Positions 34,840-54,062 of a DNA stretch of 64,000 nucleotides are shown in pieces; positions within the stretch are counted from its first letter, which is position 1, and each line of letters begins with the position of its first letter. The position numbers were made by a program, and so were the translations under genes. The notes beneath the pieces are model-generated. The model had not been told where the DNA came from, did no database searches, and saw only the letters and a list, made by a program, of their open reading frames with translations. The stretch is from Chamaecrista fasciculata (taxonomy: Eukaryota > Streptophyta > Magnoliopsida > Fabales > Fabaceae), in the NCBI GenBank assembly GCA_003254925.1, contig QANZ01007348.1, forward strand, positions 364,897-428,896. The letters run 5' to 3'.

Positions 34840-35021
34840 TGTTGAGAATCATGAATCATTAGTCAATCTCATTTACTCATGTTAGTTGGTTAGTATATTA
34901 ATTAGGTTGTTGAGAGTTGGGTTTTGAATGTAGTAGTTGCTTTCTAGGCTATTTATAAGGATGCTTTCTCATTGTATTTGTAATATTCAGATTAATGAAA
35001 TCTAATCTACTAAATTCAACA
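34840..35021 (+). repeat. 3' LTR of the TRIM-like element
   Basis: This is the partner of 33832-34013, preceded by a purine tract. Confidence 0.9.
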
Positions 35022-35219
35022 GTAAGCATTTGATCCGACAACCACTAAATCCTTGCAGTCAGACTCCCAAGACCCAACCCAATTTGGATCCTCTATAGTG
35101 CACTATAGGTGAAGTGCAAAGAGAGAAAGGAACAAGTAGAGAGAGAAAGTGGGTCTCACTAATACTTTCTCTCTCTAACCTATTCATATTTCTCTCAGTA
35201 CTACACTCATAAAGTACTA

Positions 35220-35565
35220 TAGAGGATCCAAATTGCTCCCAAGTCCCAACCTATCAAGTGAAGGGGAAGAGAAGGCACCATCAACATTGATCTTAACAAA
35301 ACCAACAGAATGAGCCACCCAATGCTAAGGAACACCAGAAAGAGCAAAAACAAACCTGTGATCCACCCACAAATTACCAACCCAGAAGTCATGAAACAAA
35401 GATTGAGGTCTGATACTAACAAATTAAGGATTGACATATTGATTTTGAAAGTCAAAATTAAGTCTTTCTTTCCAAATCTCCCAACAGATGACAACAAATA
35501 AGCCTTTAGAGTACTCATCGACCCTCTCAAACTCTAACAGCCATTTACAACACCAATTCTCAAAG
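35220..35565 (-). pseudogene. LINE-derived RNase H/zf-RVT fragment
   Basis: On the minus strand, one frame gives VVICWEIWKERLNFDFQN, the block before the RNase H domain of plant L1-type LINEs. A shifted frame then gives GFVKINVDGAFS, the first catalytic Asp motif of RNase H. The two parts lie in different frames and nothing of the RT is present. It is a short 5'-truncated LINE relic or a stand-alone RVT_3 relic. Confidence 0.6.
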
Positions 35566-35969
35566 GTAATGACTTGTGAATCCCATAGGATCAAACCTTA
35601 ATGAAAGTTGACTGCTAAACCAAACATCTTTAAAAGTATGCTCAATATATCCATCAGCTTCAAAACAGATAGGAAAGATCTTTTATAGGTAAAGTTGAAT
35701 TATAAGTCCAAAGTGTTTGGAGATGAGGATGGAAATTATATACTTTTGTCCTAGGGTCCATTTCCTTTATATTTAATATCACTTTTTTTTACCAAATGAT
35801 ATAAATGTATTATATTTGTTATTTTAAATATAATTTTTTTTTTGTTACCATATTGTATTTTTAGATTTATATAGACGTGTGAAACAGAGACAAAGGAAAT
35901 ATTTCTTTATTAAAAAATCAAAGACAGATATGAAGGAGACATTGTTTATTCTCACTTCATGTATATTTT

Positions 35970-36151
35970 TTTTAGTTAAGTCATGGGTATCCCCCACCTA
36001 TCCGTGTAACGGTCTAAGCGAAGACTAATCACATTCAAACCTCAGAGACGAAATGGCTAGAGCCCTCCCAACAATGTCGCCTCTAGGGATCGAACTTGGA
36101 TCTTCTCCCTAGGATGTAGCTCGCATAGCCGCTACACCAAACACTTGTTGG
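35970..36151 (-). mobile_element. tRNA-derived SINE, minus strand
   Basis: Read on the minus strand, an A-box-like TGGTGTAGCGG and a B-box-like AGTTCGATCCC sit near the 5' end, and the element ends in a run of A. It is flanked by a perfect 18-bp duplication starting TCACTTCATGTATA (35952-35969 and 36152-36169). Its 3' half resembles the SINE at 46571-46754, including a CATGACTTAAC/CTATGATTTAAC tail, so both appear to be one family. It has lost tRNA folding and is not a tRNA gene. Confidence 0.85.
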
Positions 36152-36419
36152 TCACTTCATGTATATTTTAAAAATAAAATTCTTTAATTATGTTGCATGC
36201 GTTTTCCAAAAAATAAAAGTACCAAACATATCCTTGTGAGAGTTTGTGTTGATGGCAAAGCTAAGAAAGTTTTCTCTTAACATACATTTTAATTTAATCA
36301 AACCTTAATTGACAACACAATCTAATGATAAATATTGAATTTACAATATTGCTTGACAACTAATTGAAATCAACCAACCTATATCACAACAAACAAATAA
36401 TAAAGTACAATAATTTTAG

Positions 36420-36620
36420 AGTAAACATATAATTTGATCCTTGAAAGTCTAATTTATACACTTTAATCTTAAAAAATTATAGAGGTTATACAATTTAGTC
36501 CCTTAAATGTATATCATAAAGACAAGAGGATTAAATCGTATTAATTCTATGACTTTCAAATATTAAAGAATATAAATTATTTTTTTAGAAATTGAGTTCT
36601 TAACTCGTGTATCTTTCAAC
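36420..36620. repeat. Probable MITE relic downstream of the carboxypeptidase gene
   Basis: Phrases of the type AATTTGATCCTTGAAAGTC and the inverted GACTTTCAAATATTAAAG occur on both sides. The ends were not resolved. Confidence 0.3.
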
Positions 36621-36686
36621 AATCAGTTTATATATATGCTTACTCATAATTTTGAGAGGAATAATTAATTACTTGGAAGAAAGTAA

Positions 36687-45192
<8,506 letters not shown>

Positions 45193-45307
45193 TATTGTTA
45201 TGTGGTTGAGTTTGTGTTTGTTTCTTGGGAAAATTAAAACCCCCAAGAAAGAAAAAGAGGAAGAGAAAAACTACAGAGGGGTAGGAGGTGAAGAAGAATG
45301 GTATGGG

Positions 45308-45332
45308 CTAGACATATATATATAGAGATATA
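45308..45332 (-). promoter_or_regulatory. Putative TATA box of the carboxypeptidase gene
   Basis: A TATATATATA run on the minus strand lies about 120-140 bases upstream of the start codon, followed by a leader rich in CT. The distance suits a plant core promoter with a leader of about 90 bases. TA runs are common in this window, so this is only likely. Confidence 0.4.
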
Positions 45333-45589
45333 TTATGAATTTATAATATTTTTAGAGGGAGAATGTTTCTTGTAGAATATGGATGTGTGTGATTGTTACA
45401 ACTTACAACCACCATATCAAAATTTGGATTGGGATATGAGTTTTTATTTTCAATATATATCTTCTACTGAAACAATTATGTTCTGGGGATATTGAATGTG
45501 AACACATTTTTTAATTTAGATTTAATAGTGAGTTCACTGCATAATTTAACCATTTAATTAAATTCAACTCTTGTTGGTATCCGTGATGT

Positions 45590-45860
45590 TTGAGTAAATT
45601 GATAATTTGATCATTCAAAAATTATTGAGTTGATAATTTGATCTCTAAAATATTAAAATATACAGTTTAATTTTTAAAAGATCAAAACAGTGTATTTATT
45701 AGTCTTTTTTATAGACTAAAAAATATATTATTTTGATCTTATAGGACTAATTAAAGAATACCATTTTAATTTTTTACAAACTAAATTGTATATTTTATTT
45801 TTTTCAAGAATCAAATTATCAATACAGTAATTTTTGGATGGCCAAATTGTTAATTTTCTG
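45590..45860. repeat. AT-rich foldback MITE upstream of the carboxypeptidase gene
   Basis: TAAATTGATAATTTGATCATTC at the left and its inverted relative near 45810-45855 (GGATGGCCAAATTGTTAATT) pair imperfectly, with further inverted steps inside. It is non-coding, and the duplication was not resolved. Confidence 0.5.
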
Positions 45861-46570
45861 GATATTTTTTAAAAAAAACTTATTGATTAATGTGATGATA
45901 AGGATATGTGGACCATCAAATTGAACGTTAATTAGAGTTTGTTCTTGGCAGCACCAATCATTCATGTTCTGCTCATGTGATTGGGTGCTTTTGGAGAGCA
46001 CTGTCTATGGATATTAAGTAAAACAAATGCATGTGTAGTTTGAAACTTTGAACTTTGAACTTTGAACTTTGAGGAGAGTAGAAAAGGAAAAAAAAAAGTG
46101 AAAAGAAAAATCAAACGTGTTAAATTAAATTAATACTATGGACTTAATTACTATGTAATGTAGTAGAACAAATTAGACCAAGACCAATTAAAAAAATCAA
46201 ATCAATATACCCCAGTCTTTACTCTATATATAGAAATCAATGTCAAAATTATTATTTTTTTAGATTTGTGGCCTAAAGTAGTGCACCTTTAAAGTATAAG
46301 ATTTTCTGCATACTCATATATTACATTTTTCAATTTGTATGATCTATCCTGAAAGGATGAAATGGGTTTGGATCCTTATCCATGAATTTGAGAGGTGGAA
46401 AGCCTATGAAACATGGGAAAAATTAAAGTGATGAAATATTATATTTTAATTTTTTTATATTGATAAAATGAATTTAATCTTTTAAAGATTATATAGCTGC
46501 CAAAATTAAATATAATTCAAAGATAAAATTTCTTGTATGTTATTTTAGCACTTAAAATTGTTAGTGTTAA

Positions 46571-46754
46571 CCAATAATAGTTTTGTGCAATGGTTAGTGA
46601 GTTGCACTTTAGGTGAGAGGATCAATATTTGATCTCAAGAATCAACGTTGTTGAAAAGGTTTTAATTATTCGCTTCCAACTCAAATGATATTAGTATTCG
46701 TCTAAAACATTACATTGATAGACCGGGTAAACCTATGATTTAACCCAAAAAAAA
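46571..46754 (+). mobile_element. tRNA-derived SINE, plus strand
   Basis: A 5' region with TGCAATGGTTAGTGAG (A-box-like) and ATTTGATCTC (B-box-like) is followed by a body shared with the SINE at 35970-36151 and an A-rich tail. A perfect 9-bp duplication, TAGTGTTAA, is present at 46562-46570 and 46755-46763. It is more diverged from the tRNA boxes than the other copy and therefore probably older. Confidence 0.8.
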
Positions 46755-46769
46755 TAGTGTTAAAAGATT

Positions 46770-48410
46770 ATATCAATATAATATTATTTTCTAACTCAAA
46801 TATCCATGTGAGTAAAAAAGTTATAAATTAATATTATTTTAATTGATTCATTAATTTTGGATAATATTGAAGTAATATTAAATAAATATTTTCTTTTTTT
46901 TTTGGCCTGTAAAAAAATGACAATGATTTTTGTCATCCTATGTCTATATGATTCTTTTTTAAAATTAAACGAAACAAAAGTGATGATAAAAGGAATAAAA
47001 AAACATACTATATATATGTAATAATTAATACAAATGAGACAGCTTATTTTTTTTGGAAAAAAATGATAGTTCATATTTGTGATTAATTTCAAAATCCCTT
47101 ATCAATCAATTAATGATTAAGAAATGAATTTTAATCTTCTTACCTTCAATCATAGATGCTTTAAGTTAATTAAGTGTGACTATTTTCTCTCTGATGATTA
47201 ATAATTAACTTGAAGTGATTATTGTTGCAATTGTCGTGCACACAAAAGCAAGTGGACAACGATGAGAGATGGTAAAAGAAGACACAAGGAAGTGAAAGGA
47301 AGTTTCATCAATGATTATATGCACATGAAGTGAGCCCCATTGGAGATTCCAAATGAGTAAACTAGCATTTTAATCCCTGAATTATATAGGTGGTGACAGA
47401 TTGATCACTGAATTATTGCAACTATACAACCAAGTCCTCGAATTATGTTGACTCGTTGCAAATTAGTCCCTCCGTTAGTCAAGCATTCCAAAAATGCCAA
47501 TGTGTACTGTTAGATAGCTGATGTGGACCGTTAAGTACTGATGTAGCACGTTAACTGTCACGTCAACACTCAAAATGAAAAAATTAAGTGTTGACGTCAA
47601 TAAGCCATTACATTAACTGCCGCTTAATTTGTCTCTAATTTATGACTACCAATAATGGTGAAAATTTTGATAAAATCACATTTTAGAGATAAAAACAGAA
47701 CAAATGTGAAAGTTTGAGGACAAAAATGAAAAAAAAATAGTTTTCATGACCAAAATGAAAGTTACCCCATAGTTTGAGGACTAAAAATTAGATTTTAACC
47801 TTAGAGTAGAATCCGTCGGCTAAGATGCGAGAGAATTCAACAATTAAAATGCAATAGAAACCAATGGCTAAGATTGCGTCACATTAGCATTTTACATTAA
47901 AATTGATGGAACAAAATTACAGGTACTCTAACTGCTAACGACGTATACCTTAGAAACCCAAAGCGAGATTTTTTAAACCACACAGCACCAATGTGAGATC
48001 GGGCTAAACTACAAGTATGCTTACTGTATTTTACCCTTAAAAATAATATATTTAATTTAATAAATAAAAAAGTAAACTAGAAAATAATAAAAATACTAAA
48101 ATATATAATAAACTTATTAAATTTAAATTTAATTGAATGAGAAAATAAAACCTCTGATAATAAAAGATCATATATTGAACTAAAATCTTACCAGTAGTGC
48201 ATTGTTTTGAATATAAATTTAATAAGAAAAACAATCTCTTAAAACAACATTATTTTGATCCAAAAGGCAAACTAAAAATTTATTTGACCCATTTAACCAC
48301 TTAATCAGTCGATTCAGTCTAATATTATCTGTTTTTGCCTTGTTCGTCCGATTTTTGGACGATTTTAAAGTTAGGATATGCACGAATTTTTTAATAGAAT
48401 TTAGTTCGAG
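46770..48410. other. Intergenic AT-rich sequence with MULE-like phrases
   Basis: No gene is seen. 47360-47800 carries repeated AATTAGTCCCTCCGTTAG-type and inverted GTTTGAGGACTAAA-type phrases that are usual in long-TIR MULE relics of this genome (compare 10438-13849). The rest is low-complexity AT. Confidence 0.4.
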
Positions 48411-48740
48411 TCGCGTCACAAGGACACTGTCTTTAAGAGTTTATTCCGCAACCCTTTGTAATTAGAAGTGGTACTCCCCAGGATTAAAGTTGGGTTTAGG
48501 GATCCAGCAAGTTGGGTCAGATCAGTCCCTGAGACGTTGGGCAGAGTTATGGGTGATTAAAAAGACTCGATGCCCCCGTCTATGCGCGCAGGGGGAAATC
48601 GTCAATTTTCAACTACGATTGCTCATCGGAGGCTCATGTTTGTGTGCGCGAGACCTTCCTTCTTCTCTACTTGGTTACTCCCTCTTTTCACATCTTAATA
48701 TATATACCCTTGGCTCATCTATAACCTAGGCAATGTGAGA
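48410..48740 (+). other. GC-richer island of unknown nature
   Basis: Its composition differs sharply from the flanks. The frame at 48490-48729 is open for 79 codons but matches no family I recognise. A terminal-like stretch follows, with CTATAACCTAGG and then a short palindrome around TGTGGACCCCACA. It could be part of an LTR or a captured host fragment. Confidence 0.3.
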
Positions 48741-49106
48741 CTTTTATTTGTCTAACACAATATAATATATAATATTTTCTACATGTGGACCCCACATGAT
48801 ATTATATAATATCCACAACAAATTATTTTGGACTAAATCACCAATCAATACTTGATCCAACTAGCCCAACCAGTTAGTCCCATTGGATTTTCTAAACTAT
48901 AGAGCCATCACCATCAATAGTTGGCACAATATTTGGAAGGCTATCAACAAGTGCAGGCCAACACTGTGCTACTATTAAAAAACTTTAATTGATACAATAA
49001 TGCAAACTTTATATAAATAAATACCAGCAGATATGTTACCGAAAAAAAAAATAAATACCAGCAGATATGGCTTAGGTCTCACTTATAAATATAGTTTAGA
49101 GACATA

Positions 49107-49403
49107 CTCCCTTTGGTTATATATATATATATATATATATATGATGTTTTGGAGAATTTTTTTTTAAAATATCTGATGTTTTATAAATTCAAGAGAACAT
49201 TAATTATTTTTTTTATCATTTTATCCCTATTATATAGTAGAGTCATAAATAAAGTAAACATTTCCCAAGTAATTTAATATGGATAGTTTAGTCTTTTTAT
49301 CTCATTTTTCTATTATTTTAGGTGAACTAATCATTTTCTTAATCTGTGTGCATTTACCTAATATCATATATATATATATATATATATATAAAACTGAAGG
49401 GAG
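49107..49403. mobile_element. Stowaway-like (Tc1/mariner) MITE
   Basis: The ends CTCCCTTTGG and CTGAAGGGAG are flanked by TA on both sides (49105-49106 and 49404-49405). (TA)n runs near both ends have expanded. The interior is related to the copy at 49593-49864. Confidence 0.75.
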
Positions 49404-49592
49404 TAATAATTAAGTAGTATATATATATAGTTCACACTCTTTGAAATTCCTTATGCCATTACCCACTAATTAATTATCTCATGCATGCACCACGCACTAC
49501 TTACTAAATCTCTCAAATAGATCTCATCACTAACATGCCACTCATCACCATGTAATTAATGAATCTAAGTGCAATTAATTTTGTATCAAATA

Positions 49593-49864
49593 CTCCCTCT
49601 GTCCCAAAATATCAGCTTTGTTGGAGGATTTTTTTATTTTAAAATATCTTATGTTTTACAAAATCAAAAGAGCACTAATTATTTTTTTTCAATTCTATCC
49701 CTATTAAAAGTCAAAGATGTTCAATTAGTGAGAGTAACTAGGAGTAATTTAATGAGGGCAATTTAGTCATTTAATCTTATTTTCTTTTCATTTTAGGTAA
49801 ATTAATCATTTTCTTGGTCTGTATGTATTTACTTTAAAAAGCAGGTATTTTGGGACATAGGGAA
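49593..49864. mobile_element. Stowaway-like (Tc1/mariner) MITE
   Basis: The left end CTCCCTCTGTCCCAAAATA and the right end TATTTTGGGACATAGGGA form the classic Stowaway terminus, with TA at 49591-49592 and 49865-49866. It shares a TATCCCTATT interior with 49107-49403. Confidence 0.85.
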
Positions 49865-50569
49865 TAAGTTTCTATATAGCTTCACTTAATTCAATTGATG
49901 ATTGTATAAATTTGTGTATCGTTTCAAGATATATTGCATAAGCAAACTGCTTGTTTTCATATCTATTTATATGTTTCAAGAAAGTCGTCACTAACAAGTG
50001 ATTATGATTTTGCAAAGAGAAAATCTATTAAAAACTTAGGGTCTGTTTGGGAGCAATAGGATTTTAATCCAAGTTCAACCAAATGGATGGGATGAGATTA
50101 TTTTTTAATTGGATGAGATGAGATGATGTATTGGTGTTTGGGTGATTTTAGAGAAAATGATGTTAAATAGGGTGTGAAATTATATAAAAGGGTATGTAAT
50201 AATTGTGGTTGGTAGAAATAAGTTTATGAATTTTTGTAATTTGTATAGGGGTAGAAATGGTAGGAAATAATGAGATGAGATGGAGATAATNAAAAGTTCT
50301 TTCCCAATGAAAGGAGAAAAAATTTTCCTAATAGAAGAAGAAAAATCTCCCTAATAGAGTAAGAGATATCAAAATATACCTGAAAGAGGAAAAAAGGGCC
50401 ACGGTCGCTGAAACAACAAAAGCTCCGGGTTGTCTCTGCGTGCGAACTACGAATGTGAGAGCGAGAGAAAGAAGGGAGCAGCGGCTAGGGTTTTCCCCAA
50501 CATGATATATATTGTAAAAAAAATAAGGCCAAAGTCCTATTTTGGTCCCCCAGTTATGCTCAATGTTCC

Positions 50570-50705
50570 AAATTGGTCCCTCACTTATTTTTCATTCCAT
50601 ATTGGTCCTTCAGTTATGCTTAGTGTTCCAAATTGTTCCCTCGATTATTTTTCGTTCCATATTGGTCCTTCAGTTACGCTTAGTGTTCCAAATTAGTCCT
50701 TCAGC
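50570..50705. repeat. 63-base tandem repeats
   Basis: A unit containing TTCCATATTGGTCCTTCAGT and GCTTAGTGTTCCAAATT occurs about two full times, with a partial copy before. Confidence 0.85.
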
Positions 50706-50906
50706 TTTCCAAAATTTGACACAGTTGGTCCCTCAAACATTTTCCACCCATTTTTCCGTTAAAAAAAAAAAAGAAAAAATTGGTTTTTAACTCCTAAAAG
50801 TTTGAATTTTTTGCGGAGAGCGATATCGTCATCGGAAACTATGGGTTTTAAGAGTTGTGGTCGTTTCTCTTCGTTGGCAAAGTCTGAAAATGGAGAAAGA
50901 GAGAGA

Positions 50907-50907
50907 A

Positions 50908-50973
<66 letters not shown>
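50907..50973. repeat. (GA)n microsatellite
   Basis: An uninterrupted GA run of about 65 bases, followed by a GT-rich step. Confidence 0.95.
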
Positions 50974-50976
<3 letters not shown>

Positions 50977-51579
50977 GTACGTGTGTGAGAGGTGTATGTG
51001 TGTGTGAGAGAGAGAAAGAGAAAAAGTGTGTGAGTGGAAAAGAGAAAAAAAATAATGAAAAGTGATAGATAAAGAGAGAAAATTATAAGTGTAATAAATG
51101 AGGGTATGTAAAATTACTATTTTGTCTAGTTTTTTTTTTATTTGTATTAAAGTATAAGTAATTATAGGTGTATAAGTAGGGATAGATTAATAATTGTAAG
51201 AGAAAATGAGATGATGATGTGAATGAGATGATGATGTGGATGAGATGAAATGAGATGGAGGTTGCAAAAAATACCTAACCAGTACTGTTCATCTAATCCT
51301 AAGATGAGATGATGATTGAATAAGATGAGATTAAGATTTGGTGTTTCCCAACCGAGCCTTAGATATTGATTATTGAGGCACTCAAACTCTCAATCATTGT
51401 ATTTGTCTTTCATAATTTTAAAATTTGTGCAACACTAATTTCAAAAACTATAAAAGACGTATCTAATAGCGGATAGCAATTGAGTGTTCTTCCAACACTC
51501 AAACTCTCAGTATCATTTTTGTTTTACAAAATAACAAAAACAAAAAAAGTGGATGTGATTATTTTAGGAACATATATAA

Positions 51580-52085
51580 TGAGATTTACTAGCTAGTTAA
51601 TTATAGTATTATATTGGATGATACCTCATGATATTTATGAACAAGTGAACTTTCTAATTTTCATGCATAGATTAATTTACTGAATAAACAAGTATTATTC
51701 TTAATATAAATGTTTACCAATGCGAAAGAATTTATGCCCAACTTGACAATCAAACAATATTATCTGTAATTTTTAGGGTAATAATAATATATTCATCTTT
51801 TAGCTATAATTATATATTTTTTTCTCAATTATAAAAATGGGATTCACTAGCTACTTAATTAGAGTGCTATATTACCTCATGATATTCATGAACAAGTGAA
51901 CTTTCTAATTTTCATGCATAGATTAATATCCTGAAAAAACAAGTATTATTCTTAATAAAAATGTTTACCAATGTGAAAGAATTTATACCCAAACTGACAA
52001 TCAAACAATATTATCTGTAATTTTAGGATAACATTTTCATCTTTTAGCTATAATTACATATTTTTTCTCAATTATAAAAATGTAC
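51580..52085. repeat. Tandem duplication of about 250 bases
   Basis: 51580-51838 and 51839-52085 share most of their bases, including ATACCTCATGATAT, TTTCATGCATAGATTAAT and CAATCAAACAATATTATCTG blocks. The two copies differ by small indels. No coding sequence. Confidence 0.9.
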
Positions 52086-53903
52086 ACAAATTGTTTTAAG
52101 AACCCATTAAAAGTAAAAATATATAACTAAACATTATTCTGGTCATGACATTAAGCACACTTGTAGCATCGTTTTATAAAATTGAAAGACTAATGTCACA
52201 TCTTTCAACTAAACATCTATCCTTCATCAGGGCCTTAACAAAAAACAATTTCACAAGGCTAAAAAAAGTAAAAAGAATACATTAAAGAAATTAAGCCTCA
52301 GATTTAAAACCAACTGAAAAAAAGAAAAGGAAAATAAAACCATTGGACATTGGTGGTTTAGATAATGTTGACAAACTATGAAACACAGGTATATTTATTG
52401 GTATTCAAACAATAGTGTTGTATAATAGAAATGCAAAACGCCGCCCGGAGACGAGGATATGGGAATTCCACCGGAGAATCGCAGACCGGATGACCCAGGT
52501 TAGATTGATCGCAGTTCTAAAAAAGCTAAAAGTAGCGCTGGGGCCCTAGTCTTACATGATGAACCTATGGGTGAAGGTCAATCGAAATCCATACAGGCTA
52601 TGGAGGCTCAGCATGGGGATACTGTGCAGGCTATGGAGGATGACTCACAGCCACCAGAATGACGCTTGGTCTCATACAGAGATCTGGTTGCAGGGGCGAA
52701 TGTGAGGGAAAGTGTAGAAACTTTTAGTGAGGATGAAGACGACTGGGATGGCGACGATCTTTCTGATGATGAATTTGAGGATGGAGAAAATTCGCTCAAG
52801 AAAAAACTGGGGCCAGGTGTGGATATCTGCAAGAAAGAGAGAATTGAGTTGTGGAGGCCGTGGAGGAAGTCGTTGATTATTAAGGTGCTGGGAAAGGAAG
52901 TTGGATACAAATTCTTACTTAATAAGATTCAGAATCTTTGGAATCCCAGTGGTACACTGGATATGCTAGACTTTAAGAATAATTATTTCCTGGTTATGTT
53001 TTCCTCCAGTAAAGACATGTGTTACGCTCTCCACGAAGGGCCATGGATGGTGGCAGGACACTATCTCTTGTGCCAGAGATGGAGACCGGAGTTCAATCCC
53101 TTTGAGGATCACGTTTGTAGATAGGCTGTGTGGATCAGGATACCAGGTTTACCTATTGAGTACTATAAGAAACCCATTCTATGGGAAGTTGGGAATGAGG
53201 TCGGGAAAACCCTGAGAGTTGATGTCCATACAATTGATGAAGAAAAGATGAGAAATGGTGTTCGCTCCACTGAGAGGGCCCGATTTGCCAGAATCTGTGT
53301 TGAGGTTGATCTCCGAAAGCCTCTGTTAGTGAAGGTTAGGGTCAGGAAAACATTTTATAACGTTGAATATGAAGGGATGCCCCTCATTTGTTTTGAATGT
53401 GGTCGCTTCGAGCATAGACTTGAGCATTGTCCGAGCAAGATTTTGCCGCCTAGTGCGACGGCGAGTGGTGGTGAACAGACAGCTCCTCGACCAACTCAGT
53501 GTCCGATCAAAGTTTCGGAGGCTAGCGGTAAAGGCAAAAATTTCGGGCCATGGATGATAGCCCAAAGGAGTACTCGTAGATCGCGATTTCAACGGGATCC
53601 GAATCCAAGATATCAGGGCGGAGTGAATCCCGTGAATGTTGGAAAGGAGGTTGAGAAAATGACGGAGAACAATAATGAAGGGAGAGGCAACCGGTTTGGC
53701 ATTATTGAAGATCTTGTGGAGGAAAATAATGACACTCTTGATGAGATGGTAGAAAACACGGCGCATAATATTGCTCAGAGAGGAAAAGGAATCGCTAGGA
53801 ATTTGAAAAGGGATCTCGAAGGTCATAGGGTCATCCCTAATGGACCTAATGTCACTAAAATCCCATCAAAACAAAAACAGGTTGACACAACTGGGTCTAG
53901 AAC

Positions 53904-54062
53904 TGTAAGTGTATAGGAGTCTAATAACAAGATAGTTACTAGTTAGTTAGTCTGTTAGTCAGATTATAACTAATTACTTTAGTGATTAGTCATGTATAAA
54001 TAGATCCTATTGTATTACACTTTCTAAAATATGAAAAATATACCTTCCCTAAAACACTTATA
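53904..54062 (+). repeat. 5' LTR of the copia element
   Basis: A 159-base direct repeat of 58801-58959 that starts TGTAAGTG. A TATA-like GTATAAATAGATC is seen near 53994. Confidence 0.93.

Larger units (their letters stand above)
33832..35021 (+). mobile_element. Small non-autonomous copia-like LTR element (TRIM-like)
   Basis: Two 182-base direct repeats (33832-34013 and 34840-35021) begin TGTTGAG and end TTCAACA. The 5-bp duplication GTAAG lies at 33827-33831 and 35022-35026. A primer-binding site, TGGTATCAGAGC, follows the 5' LTR and a purine tract, GAAGGGGGA, precedes the 3' LTR. The 0.83 kb interior has no gag or pol domain. The LTRs differ at about 2 of 182 positions, suggesting insertion within roughly the last million years if a rice-like rate applies. 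It is structurally whole but cannot move by itself. Confidence 0.9.
50039..51358. mobile_element. PIF/Harbinger-like non-autonomous element with nested repeats
   Basis: The ends GGGTCTGTTTGGGA and TCCCAACCGAGCC are flanked by TTA on both sides (50036-50038 and 51359-51361), the target used by PIF/Harbinger. The outer parts have GGATGAGATGAGATGA-type repeats on both sides. Inside lie a block of 63-base tandem repeats (about 50570-50700) and a long (GA)n run. There is no transposase, and one undetermined base sits at 50291. Frames with runs of Arg-Glu come only from the GA repeat. Confidence 0.7.

Noticed and set aside
35970-36151. tRNA gene
   Set aside because: The A and B boxes are present, but the cloverleaf is lost and the unit has a poly-A tail and an 18-bp duplication, so it is a SINE.
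50802-51065. Arg-Glu repeat protein
   Set aside because: This is translation of the (GA)n microsatellite, with no start context or conservation.
52666-53916. Separate host zinc-knuckle genes
   Set aside because: Both frames are pieces of the same LINE ORF1, in one reading frame, with the DUF4283 and CCHC order typical of LINEs.
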